Source: Bacillus luti (GTDB taxonomy: Bacteria > Bacillota > Bacilli > Bacillales > Bacillaceae_G). Taken from it: a DNA stretch of 64,000 bases. The position numbers and the translations under genes were made by a program. This document shows positions 8,648 through 15,369 of the stretch, piece after piece. Within the stretch, counting starts at the first letter, position 1; every line of letters starts with the position of its first letter. The stretch spans positions 124,001-188,000 of the forward strand of contig NZ_MACI01000057.1 of assembly GCF_001884105.1 (NCBI RefSeq), given 5' to 3'. The notes below the pieces were generated by a model that saw only the letters and a program-made list of their open reading frames with translations, did no database searches and was not told where the DNA came from.

Positions 8648-8692
8648 AAGAAGCCAGAAAGTGTGTGTGTAATCACTTTCTGGCTTCTTTTT
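8648..8692. terminator. Bidirectional terminator
   Basis: AAGAAGCCAGAAAGTG pairs with CACTTTCTGGCTTCTT across a TG-rich loop; lies between convergent genes. Confidence 0.9.
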
Positions 8693-8698
8693 GATTAT

Positions 8699-9217
8699 TC
8701 ATAGCTCAATCCAGAACCTTCTTACAACATTACCATTTTCTTCAGTGAAATCTTTATCGCGAAGGCCACCATTATGCAAAATTGTTTTCTCTGAAGCTGT
8801 ATTCACTTCGTCGCAAACGACAAGTGCTTTCGTAATGTTTAATTCCTTCGTTTTTTCTAATGATAACGCTAGTAACTTCGTAGCATAACCTTTTCTTCTT
8901 TCAGAAGGGCGAATGCCATAACCGATATGACCGCCAGCGTTAAACAAATGCTCTGTTAAACTATGACGTATATTAACAGCTCCTACAATTTTATTTTCAT
9001 CTGTAACGAGCCAATACGTAGAGTCTGGCACCCACGTTTCAGGAATGTTTATTCCGTTATGTGCATCGAGTAATTCTTGAATCATAGAGGGGAAGTTAGA
9101 AGGATCTTTTGAAATAACCCACGGAATCATCGTTTCACCGCTATCTTTCCATTCGTTATAAAAATCTAAGTATTCTTCTTGTAAATTGGTAGTAGGTGTA
9201 AGTAAAGAGACATTCAT
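8699..9217 (-). CDS. GNAT family N-acetyltransferase
   Basis: A 172-residue GNAT enzyme that would transfer acetyl from acetyl-CoA to an amine. Motif A, GYGIRPSERRKGYATKLL, carries the RxxGYA pyrophosphate-binding loop, and the later NxxSEKTILHNGG is typical of RimJ/RimL-like members. The ATG at 9217 is 10 bases from AAGGAG; a TTG 9 bases upstream is too close to the SD. Substrate unknown. Confidence 0.85.
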   Translation of the reverse strand: MNVSLLTPTTNLQEEYLDFYNEWKDSGETMIPWVISKDPSNFPSMIQELLDAHNGINIPETWVPDSTYWLVTDENKIVGAVNIRHSLTEHLFNAGGHIGYGIRPSERRKGYATKLLALSLEKTKELNITKALVVCDEVNTASEKTILHNGGLRDKDFTEENGNVVRRFWIEL

Positions 9218-9783
9218 TGTTGGCAAGCTCCTTTATTTATGTAGTATTTATAAAAAATTAAAACAAAAAATGAAGGCGTTTTCCTGATTTTCTCAACCTC
9301 ATTTCATGTAATTCACCTTTGTTTTTAAAGAAAATGAGTAGGCGGTTAAAAATAGAAGTTGTTTATTTTATGTTAATATTTAAAATATTAACATAAAAAG
9401 ATCGGAGTATTAAGTGTATTTTAGTAAAATTCTTTCATATCGATAAATGGATGTGTGATAATTTATGTTTTATCCTTTTCGGCAAGAAGAATCCATCTGA
9501 TTTGTGTTACGGGTGAAGCCCAACAATTCAGGTGGAGATGAATTGCCGTCAACAGGTAGACGAAACAATTTTGTTTCTTTTGTCTTACGATATAATCTGC
9601 CCTAGATAAGGAGGGAATATATCGTAAGACAACGAAATTAGATAATGATAATCATAATCATTTAGCTACTTGAATCAAAAAGAATTACGATGAAGACCAT
9701 GTTCACATTTTGTTCCGTTCTAAATATTGATTTGTCAAAAGTAATTAATTGTAATGAACTCTCTAAGAAAGGTGGTGAAAACA
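9218..9783. other. Left flank of the tnpB element: inverted repeats and Fur-like box
   Basis: 565 bases without a convincing gene. Seen here: a hairpin-prone block 9480-9550, a short stem GAAAC/GTTTC around 9561-9577, a perfect 13-bp inverted repeat GTCTTACGATATA (9582-9594)/TATATCGTAAGAC (9619-9631) whose loop contains AGGAGGG, and GATAATGATAATCATAATC (9642-9660), a near-consensus Fur box. The left end of the IS element is expected here but I could not place it. Confidence 0.55.
9642..9660. promoter_or_regulatory. Fur-box-like 19-mer
   Basis: GATAATGATAATCATAATC differs from the classical GATAATGATAATCATTATC at one position. It is about 125 bases upstream of the tnpB start; no iron-uptake gene is near. 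Confidence 0.55.
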
Positions 9784-11139
9784 ATGGCTAGAAAGAAAGC
9801 AGTGAAAGTATTACGGAAACAAAAGAAAAGAGAAAATATACAGCGATTCACGCAGAAACAGAATATCGGACGAGCTTGCCTTACTGCAAAAGAATTTCGT
9901 TTACTGCAACGCATGTCACGTAGCTCAAAAGCGTTACGAAATGTTGGATTGTACACGATGAAACAAAGTTATTTGACCCATAATAAAATGGCTACTGTAA
10001 AAGAAGTGGACAATGCCATGCAGGCTGATATGAACTACTGGGGTGTTCAATCAAACTCTGTTCAAGCGATTCGTAGAGCCTTATTTACAGAAGTGAAGAG
10101 CTTTTTTAAAGCGTTGGAACAGTGGAAGAAAAAACCTGAAACCTTCACAGGTCGCCCGAAGTTTCCGAATTACTCTCGTTCAACGGACAAACGAATCATT
10201 GAAATCTATCAAGTGCCAAAAGTGGATGAGAACGGATATTGGATCATTCCGATGAATGTTGTATTCAGGAAAAAATTCGGTTCCATTAAAATACGTATGC
10301 CTAAAAACGTAAGACATAAACAAATCTCCTACATTGAGATTGTACCGAAGCAAAAAGGTCGGTTCTTTGAGGTGCATTATACATATGAAATGCACATTTC
10401 TCAAATGAAGAAACCATCCACGACTACGAGTAACGCTTTGAGTTGCGATTTAGGTGTAGACAGATTGTTAAGTTGTGTGACAAATACAGGTGATGCATTT
10501 TTAATTGATGGGAAAAAATTAAAATCTATTAACCAGTACTTCAACAAAATGATACGTAATCTGCAACTAAAAAATGTGGGAAATGGACTTTCTAAACGAA
10601 TTGTAACGAATAAAATGGCTGCACTTTGGCATAAACGAGAACGACAAATAAATGGTTACATTTCACAAACTGTAGGCCTGTTGTTCAAAAAAGTGAGAGC
10701 ATACAACATAGATACGGTTGTCGTAGGGTATAACGCTGCTTGGAAACAAAAATCTGATATGGGAAAAAAGAATAATCAAACATTTGTTCAAATCCCATTT
10801 CATAAACTGATGGCAGCGATTGAGAATAAATGTGTAAAAGAAGGCATTCGCTTTTTAAAACAAGAAGAAAGCTATACCTCAAAAGCCAGTTTTCTTGATA
10901 AAGATCCGGTTCCAGTTTGGTCTAAGGAGGATAGGACCCATTATCGCTTTAGTGGCAAACGAATCACGCGTGGTCTGTACCAAAGTAAAGCAGGAACATG
11001 TATCCATGCGGATATTAATGGTGCGCTGAATACATTGGGAAAATCAAAAGTTGTAGAATTAGATGAAAATCTCAAAGTGAAAACGCCGATTCTATTAAAA
11101 GTGCAAAAACGTAAGGCTGTTGCTTCGCGCATAGCTTAG
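9784..11139 (+). CDS. tnpB: TnpB RNA-guided nuclease of an IS200/IS605-type element
   Basis: A 451-residue TnpB, the transposon-encoded RNA-guided nuclease ancestral to Cas12. The RuvC-like core is split as usual: SCDLGVD (D222), then the strand DTVVVGYNAAWKQ where most TnpB have a Glu but this one has Gly (about 315), then EESYTSKASFLD (E361/E362) and HADINGALN (D410). The CxxC zinc-finger cysteines are absent. The N-terminus is Lys/Arg-rich. The ATG at 9784 follows AAAGGTGGTG by 6. No tnpA is adjacent, so mobility would need TnpA in trans. Nuclease activity is inferred. Confidence 0.9.
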   Translation: MARKKAVKVLRKQKKRENIQRFTQKQNIGRACLTAKEFRLLQRMSRSSKALRNVGLYTMKQSYLTHNKMATVKEVDNAMQADMNYWGVQSNSVQAIRRALFTEVKSFFKALEQWKKKPETFTGRPKFPNYSRSTDKRIIEIYQVPKVDENGYWIIPMNVVFRKKFGSIKIRMPKNVRHKQISYIEIVPKQKGRFFEVHYTYEMHISQMKKPSTTTSNALSCDLGVDRLLSCVTNTGDAFLIDGKKLKSINQYFNKMIRNLQLKNVGNGLSKRIVTNKMAALWHKRERQINGYISQTVGLLFKKVRAYNIDTVVVGYNAAWKQKSDMGKKNNQTFVQIPFHKLMAAIENKCVKEGIRFLKQEESYTSKASFLDKDPVPVWSKEDRTHYRFSGKRITRGLYQSKAGTCIHADINGALNTLGKSKVVELDENLKVKTPILLKVQKRKAVASRIA

Positions 11140-11429
11140 TGGGTGCGTCAACTATCCATGTGTACTCGACTTGTCGGGGCTTGTAGCACACGCCGGATTC
11201 ATCTGAGTGGTGGCTTCTTCTATAAGGAAGAATTGCTCTTTTTTGAAAGGGTGGTGCAAGTGGGAAAACAATCGTTCGTTGCCAGTACCAACCAAAAACA
11301 TACTTGGGGGTGTTACCATAAGGTGGCATAAATGCTAGAGCGTCAAACTGTCTAGCGATAGACCGAAAAGACCTAGTATTCTAACTCAAGCCCCCACTGA
11401 AACGTTTTATCTCAGTGGGGGTAGTTGAC
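11140..11429 (+). ncRNA. Candidate omega/reRNA scaffold at the right end of the tnpB element
   Basis: TnpB guide RNAs are made from the right end of the element, their scaffold ending at the element border and the guide being the flanking host DNA. Here an outer stem AATGCTAG (11331-11338)/CTAGTATT (11373-11380) encloses a perfect hairpin GTCTA-GCGA-TAGAC (11350-11363), followed by the terminal GC-rich hairpin. The guide would start about 11426-11430 with sequence beginning TCATTCCCATC. The structure is seen; transcription and function are inferred. Confidence 0.6.
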
Positions 11430-11943
11430 TCATTCCCATCAATCGCTTAATTGTTCTTATTTGTCCACGATGATTAATTTCGTCTTCCATAACGTGAAAC
11501 CACAAGTAGTAATTATTATAAGGCACACCATTATCCCACTTGTTTTCCTCGAATAACCAGCTATCTTGTTTTGATTTCAGATATGTTAGTGTATTTTCTC
11601 TAACTTGTGATAATTCATTCAAATAATAATCTAAAGATTGCTTTTTTATTCCTTCCCTTGCTTTGTCTCCAAGTTCTAAAGAAATTCGCCACTTTAGATA
11701 TTCACTTTCAGTTAAATCCCTTTTTTCAAACGAGATAACTTGATGAACAAACTCCATCGCTGCAATATGTGATAAGAGAGAACCAATAGTGTTTGAATTA
11801 CCGTTTGGTAAGAAATCTAAATCACTTTGGTTTAAATTGGAGATTTCGCTCAATGTAACATCTCTTGTATGTTCAAGCATTGTTACAAGCTCTCCAATCT
11901 TATTTGAATAGTTTTCTCTTGAAATTATTCTATAATCTATCAT
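11407..11943 (-). CDS. DinB-family protein, 3' end fused to IS border
   Basis: A 178-residue DinB/YfiT-like four-helix protein; the family often binds a metal through three His, and candidates here are HIAAMEF, WFHVMEDEINHRGQ. Such proteins include thiol-transferase-like and damage-induced members, but the substrate is unknown. GGAGGG precedes the ATG. The last residues (QLPPLR) and the stop codon are encoded by the right-end hairpin of the neighbouring IS element, so the native C-terminus has been replaced. Probably still functional because the helical core is intact. Confidence 0.8.
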   Translation of the reverse strand: MIDYRIISRENYSNKIGELVTMLEHTRDVTLSEISNLNQSDLDFLPNGNSNTIGSLLSHIAAMEFVHQVISFEKRDLTESEYLKWRISLELGDKAREGIKKQSLDYYLNELSQVRENTLTYLKSKQDSWLFEENKWDNGVPYNNYYLWFHVMEDEINHRGQIRTIKRLMGMSQLPPLR

Positions 11944-12049
11944 ATATATCCCTCCAATTCATGCTAAGCATAAGTTTACCAATAAAATAAAAAGAACAAA
12001 GTCTGTAAATTTATGTAAAATAATGATATAATTTAATTGAATATAAAGA

Positions 12050-12087
12050 AAAAGGAAACCTGTTTTTATCAGTGTTACCTTTTTCTA
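12050..12087. other. Stem-loop, terminator-like
   Basis: AAAAAGGAAACCTG can pair imperfectly with CAGTGTTACCTTTTT. It lies just outside the IS110 relic and may be a bidirectional terminator. Confidence 0.4.
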
Positions 12088-12191
12088 ATTACACCACGGG
12101 GCCACCAACTAAATGTCATAAAAAACACGATAAGACAATATCTCTCAAATATAAAGCCGATTAGATCCGTAAAAAAGTTTAGACTTTTCGC

Positions 12192-12371
12192 CTAAGTAAA
12201 GTCGTTCCATGTAAAATCAACACTCAAGATACCGACAGGATATGAGCTGGCCATATAGTTTCTTCTAGAAGCTAAAGCTAATTTCGGATTACGAAAACAA
12301 GTGTCATGACTGTCAAGAAAACATACATCAAGTTTTTCAGAGCTTACATCAATAGCTACGAATAATCTCAT
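12192..12371 (-). pseudogene. Truncated IS110-family recombinase (N-terminal fragment)
   Basis: The minus strand encodes 59 residues beginning MRLFVAIDVSSEKLDVCFLD, the N-terminal RuvC-like strand of IS110-family DEDD recombinases, which normally run to about 400 residues. After this the similarity fades and a TAG stop follows, so most of the gene is missing. AGGAAG is a plausible RBS before the ATG. Identification rests on the DVSxEKLD motif and local context. Confidence 0.7.
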
Positions 12372-12700
12372 GGAAAGGACTTCCTTTCTTTGAGTAGTAT
12401 TTGGAATGAGCTTGGATACTGTGGGATCTCTCTAGAGTCCAAAACATAGCGACAACCTCGCGTATGAGTATTCAATGATTGCCTTCACCTAAGCTGCCCT
12501 CCCACCACTATGAGAGGTAAGTGAAGGAAACCGATACAGCTTGTGCGTATGCAGTGCATTTTGGTCTGGGGCACAGTTTTTTAACGTGGTCGAACTACAG
12601 GAGGAGTAAGCATATTCCTGATGGATCCATTTCCATACTTCTATTATCTGGGGAAATCCCCCAGTATCCAAGACTAAATTTTACCCATACATCATTTTTT
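12372..12700 (-). ncRNA. Possible bridge-RNA relic of the IS110-type element
   Basis: This is the noncoding segment preceding the recombinase fragment; nested stems (12482-12527) inside a long-range 17-base inverted repeat (12411-12427 with 12656-12672) are compatible with a bridge RNA. With the recombinase truncated it cannot act alone. No transcription evidence. Confidence 0.35.
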
Positions 12701-12784
12701 TGATGTAGCTCTTGAAGATAAAAACTACTTAATTTTCAAGGAACAGTTATTAACTTAAAACTTATTATACGAGGAGGGTGTATC

Positions 12785-13087
12785 ATGAAAAAAATATGCT
12801 TTGTATTAATTGTCGACGCTGGTATAAATTATGGTTCAATATTTTCTCTACCATTTTTAAGGAATCAGGATGATTTGAAGGGATATTTTTCTAAGTATTA
12901 TGATGTTTCGATTAATTATATTAGGGATAAAAACTCAGTTGACTATTTGGTAGTTCCCAAACCGTGTCCACCTTTTGATAATGAAAATAATCTTCCAATA
13001 ATTGAAGTACCAGCAATCTTATTTATGGAAAAGGATTTTGAAAAAATAAAGACTTATATAGACAATTATTTTTCTAATAACTCATAA
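12785..13087 (+). CDS. Small hypothetical protein next to the peptide gene
   Basis: A 100-residue protein with an excellent start (GAGGAGGG, 7 bases, ATG). The first 25 residues are hydrophobic (CFVLIVDAGINYGSIFSLPF) but not a clear signal peptide or transmembrane helix; the rest is charged with a helical C-terminus (MEKDFEKIKTYIDNYF). No family recognised. It lies 325 bases upstream of the four-Cys peptide gene and on the same strand; an immunity or accessory role would be pure speculation. Confidence 0.6.
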   Translation: MKKICFVLIVDAGINYGSIFSLPFLRNQDDLKGYFSKYYDVSINYIRDKNSVDYLVVPKPCPPFDNENNLPIIEVPAILFMEKDFEKIKTYIDNYFSNNS

Positions 13088-13411
13088 AGAAAATAAAAGT
13101 ACAGTAAAAAGAAGTCCGATAAAAAACGAGTGGTGTAGAATATTTCTATTAATCATTCGTTTTTTATTATATTTACATATATTTTTTAAAAGAGGATTAT
13201 AGACGTTCTGAAAAAAATAATTATAACAAGAACAGTGTTCGTGCTACAATCTACGGTTATTTTTTGTACTAAGTACCCCTTTAACTAACAAGACAACAAA
13301 AAATAATTAACATATAAAGGAAATGATGTTGTAATAAATGTAAGAGCTTTCTCTTTGAGTTTTAGCTCTGAATAATAAAGATAGTTAAATCACTAAATGG
13401 AGGAGAAAGTA
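13088..13411. other. Intergenic region with one stem-loop
   Basis: Contains a terminator-like hairpin around 13122-13164 (AAAAAACGAGTGGT with AATCATTCGTTTTTT) probably ending the gene at 12785, then AT-rich DNA that must hold the promoter of the peptide gene at 13412. Confidence 0.55.
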
Positions 13412-13600
13412 ATGACTAATTTATTGCGTAAACTAGCAGATGAAGAAATGGAAACGTCGCTATCTAATGGAGGAGCAGGTAAATTTTGTTCCTTGTATAG
13501 TAAATTGTTACCTATCGCTATTGCAGGTTGTATGGCAGGTAACAGTAGCAGTTGTAGCGAAATGCAGCATTACACAGAATATCTTCATAAATACTGTTAA
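13412..13600 (+). CDS. Double-glycine-leader four-cysteine peptide, bacteriocin-like
   Basis: A 62-residue precursor. The first 21 residues (LLRKLADEEMETSLSNGG) look like an acidic double-glycine leader cleaved by peptidase-containing ABC exporters. The 41-residue core has four Cys in a mirror arrangement C-x13-C-x7-C-x13-C with a GNSSS loop, suggesting two helices stapled by nested disulfides, as in glycocins such as sublancin, though those have C-x6-C spacing. GGAGGAGA precedes the ATG by 6. No exporter, glycosyltransferase or lanthipeptide enzyme is in the window. Function inferred. Confidence 0.6.
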   Translation: MTNLLRKLADEEMETSLSNGGAGKFCSLYSKLLPIAIAGCMAGNSSSCSEMQHYTEYLHKYC

Positions 13601-13760
13601 TAATAATTATTTTTTCAAAGTAAGATAATACAATAATATGGAGGAGCAGGTAAATTTTGTTCCTTGTATAGTAAATTGTTACCTATCGCTATTGCAGGTT
13701 GTATTACGGGTAACAATAGCAGTTGTAGCGAAATGCAGTATTACACAGAATATCTTCATA
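13467..13760 (+). repeat. Tandem direct repeat of 123 bp, period 171 bp
   Basis: Copy 1 is 13467-13589 and copy 2 13638-13760; only a handful of substitutions separate them, clustered around the Cys-x-x-Gly and Gln-His codons. A recent duplication of the mature-peptide coding part. Confidence 0.9.
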
Positions 13761-13764
13761 TATA
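13638..13764 (+). pseudogene. Broken second copy of the four-Cys core peptide
   Basis: The 123 bases 13638-13760 repeat 13467-13589 almost exactly. In the matching frame they read GGAGKFC...AGCITGNNSSCSEMQYYTEYLH then Ile and TAA. The leader has no counterpart, there is no in-frame start (a TAA lies just upstream), and the last Cys is lost, so it cannot make the same peptide by itself. Confidence 0.8.
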
Positions 13765-14008
13765 AGATAAAAATGATTAATATAAATGCAATGAATTGAA
13801 GAATTAGAAAAAAGTGGTTGTTCTAAAGAATTAATATCATGTTGTTCCATTTATTCTCACTCTCTTTATTTAATATATTAATATAATATATTTATAAGCA
13901 GAAGAGTTATTTCTATAAAGTACCAAAATGTGATATGAAAGGGGTATTGGCAATTAAAAGAACTAACGCGAACTATCATGTAACGTAACATATTATTATA
14001 AAATTAGT
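13765..14008. other. Intergenic region after the peptide duplication
   Basis: AT-rich. One start-less frame near 13795-13870 reads IEELEKSGCSKELISCCS, which faintly resembles a leader plus Cys-containing peptide remnant; too weak to call. Confidence 0.3.
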
Positions 14009-14042
14009 AAAAAAGGTTCGCCATTTATGGCGAGCCTTTTTT
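14009..14042. terminator. Bidirectional terminator
   Basis: AAAAGGTTCGCC (14011-14022)/GGCGAGCCTTTT (14029-14040), 6-base loop, flanked by A- and T-runs. Confidence 0.9.
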
Positions 14043-14544
14043 ACGCGTTATACCCGAATAATTTTAAATCTTCTCCTGAGTCTGAAATTATCTTTTCGAA
14101 CTGCAATCCTACTTTTTCTAAAAGCTTTCCGGAATTGATGTTATCAATAGTAGTAATTGCTACAATTCGTTTCATACCTAGGTTCTGTACACCGTAGTCT
14201 ATTACAGCAGAAGCGGATTCAAAACCATACCCCTTTGAACGGAATTTCTCTAAAAAGGCAAAACCAATATCGACATCTTCTAATGAATCTCTTTTAATAA
14301 GTCCGCACATACCAAGTGGAGTGAAATCTTCTTTTCGCTCTACTAAGTAAAGACCAAAGCCCATTTTATTATACATATCAACGGGGCCATTTAAGATGTA
14401 TTTTTTTGCATCGTCTAAGTTTTTAATCCTTTTATCACCAATAAACTGGATCCATGCAGGATCGTTTACTAATTCTAGAATAAATGGAGCGTCTTTTATA
14501 TCAAACCAGCGAAGAACGAGTCGTTCAGTTTCAAGAACTATCAA
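14041..14544 (-). CDS. RimJ/RimL-type GNAT acetyltransferase
   Basis: A 167-residue GNAT with the RimJ/RimL opening ETERLVLRWFDIKDAPFILELVND, motif A at KFRSKGYGFESASAVIDYG and the closing NxNSGKLLEKVGLQFE. Members acetylate N-termini of ribosomal proteins or small amines; the substrate here is open. The TTG at 14544 is used with AAAGGTGG upstream; the nearby ATG at 14549 is out of frame and quickly stopped. Confidence 0.85.
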   Translation of the reverse strand: MIVLETERLVLRWFDIKDAPFILELVNDPAWIQFIGDKRIKNLDDAKKYILNGPVDMYNKMGFGLYLVERKEDFTPLGMCGLIKRDSLEDVDIGFAFLEKFRSKGYGFESASAVIDYGVQNLGMKRIVAITTIDNINSGKLLEKVGLQFEKIISDSGEDLKLFGYNA

Positions 14545-14712
14545 TCCATTGCACCACCTTTAATAGTTATAACAATTAGTATGGGTTGCGAAATACAAAA
14601 GTGCAACATATTTTAATTATGCCCTATTTGTTCACATAAAGTTCGTTTGTTTTGTATAAAGGGATATTTTATAATTAGGATTGATTGTAAAGAGTGAGAT
14701 ACTTATACAATG

Positions 14713-14737
14713 ACTCCTAGGTAACTAGGAGTTTTTA
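14713..14737 (+). terminator. Small terminator or attenuator hairpin
   Basis: ACTCCTAG/CTAGGAGT with a 4-base loop and T5, located 63 bases upstream of the ATG at 14800, so it may attenuate that gene. Confidence 0.55.
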
Positions 14738-14799
14738 CTATATAACTATCATTATTACTAAATATGACACACTACACATTCTACTCAAGGAGGTACATA

Positions 14800-15198
14800 A
14801 TGAAGAAATTATATAATGCATCGTTTACGTATTTGATTATCGGTTTATTATCAGGAATTTTCGCTAGGGAGTATGGAAAGTATAAAGAAATTTTAGGATC
14901 TACTTTGTTAAATCTTTTGCATACACATACACTTGTACTCGGCTTTTTCTTCTTTTTAATTGCTTTAGGATTAGCAAAAGTATTCGCGTTTCATGAAGCG
15001 AAAAGTTTTAATAAGTGGTTTATTGTACATAATATCGCATTAACTTTAATGTTAGGTTCGCTAGCAGCGAGAGGGCTTCTTCAGCTAAATGGAGCGGATT
15101 TTAAAGGGTTAACTTACATTGTAGGATTTTCTCATTCGCTGATGGCAGTTACTTTAATTTGGTTTATGCTGTTAATAAAGAAGTCATTTAAAATATAG
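14800..15198 (+). CDS. DUF2871 membrane protein
   Basis: A 132-residue protein with four hydrophobic segments (about 5-25, 45-65, 78-95, 105-128). The N-terminus and the conserved HTHTLVLGFFFFLI match the family DUF2871 as I recall it. AAGGAGGT lies 5 bases before the ATG at 14800; the upstream in-frame ATG at 14764 lacks an SD. Function unknown. Confidence 0.75.
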   Translation: MKKLYNASFTYLIIGLLSGIFAREYGKYKEILGSTLLNLLHTHTLVLGFFFFLIALGLAKVFAFHEAKSFNKWFIVHNIALTLMLGSLAARGLLQLNGADFKGLTYIVGFSHSLMAVTLIWFMLLIKKSFKI

Positions 15199-15205
15199 TT
15201 TTCTA

Positions 15206-15250
15206 GAAAAGAACTTGCAATATGTATTGCAAGTTCTTTTTATTTTTTTG
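15206..15250 (+). terminator. Rho-independent terminator
   Basis: AAAAGAACTTGCAATA/TATTGCAAGTTCTTTT followed by a long T-rich tract. Confidence 0.9.
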
Positions 15251-15369
15251 ACAGAAGTAAACGAATTTCGTATATGTAAAACTTGAATTATTTAATTTTT
15301 CCGATTATTATGTATAAAATAGTTAACATATTTTGTAATTCTAATTTATAGAAAGTAGGAGAGTGTACG

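Larger units (their letters stand above)
9784..11429 (+). mobile_element. IS200/IS605-type element carrying only tnpB (left end unresolved)
   Basis: The element contains tnpB, about 290 structured bases and a right-end hairpin, CCCCCACTGA (11391-11400)/TCAGTGGGGG (11412-11421) followed by TAGTTGAC. GC-rich subterminal hairpins at one end and absence of terminal inverted repeats are characteristic of IS200/IS605. The left limit must lie before 9784, likely between 9460 and 9700. The right junction falls within the 3' end of a DinB gene. Confidence 0.75.
12100..12700 (-). mobile_element. Decayed IS110-type element
   Basis: The recombinase fragment and a roughly 330-base structured noncoding end upstream of it remain. 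In IS110 elements the noncoding end before the recombinase encodes the bridge RNA. Inverted repeats here include CTTGGATACTGTGGGAT (12411-12427) with ATCCCCCAGTATCCAAG (12656-12672), one mismatch, and CCTTCAC (12482-12488)/GTGAAGG (12521-12527). Exact ends are not determinable. Confidence 0.55.

Noticed and set aside
11143-11331. 62-codon ORF after tnpB
   Set aside because: Lies in the predicted omega RNA scaffold; no RBS and no protein-like pattern.
12489-12703. Two 60-codon ORFs on opposite strands in the IS110 relic
   Set aside because: No RBS, no protein-like composition, and they overlap the structured noncoding end of the element.
13440-13628. 62-codon ORF overlapping the four-Cys peptide in another frame
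   Set aside because: It is the +1 frame of the peptide gene and loses the leader; the repeat also makes the same shadow frame in copy 2.
13467-13760. CRISPR-like or other repeat array
   Set aside because: Only two copies, protein-coding in character, with different spacer content; a gene-internal duplication fits better.
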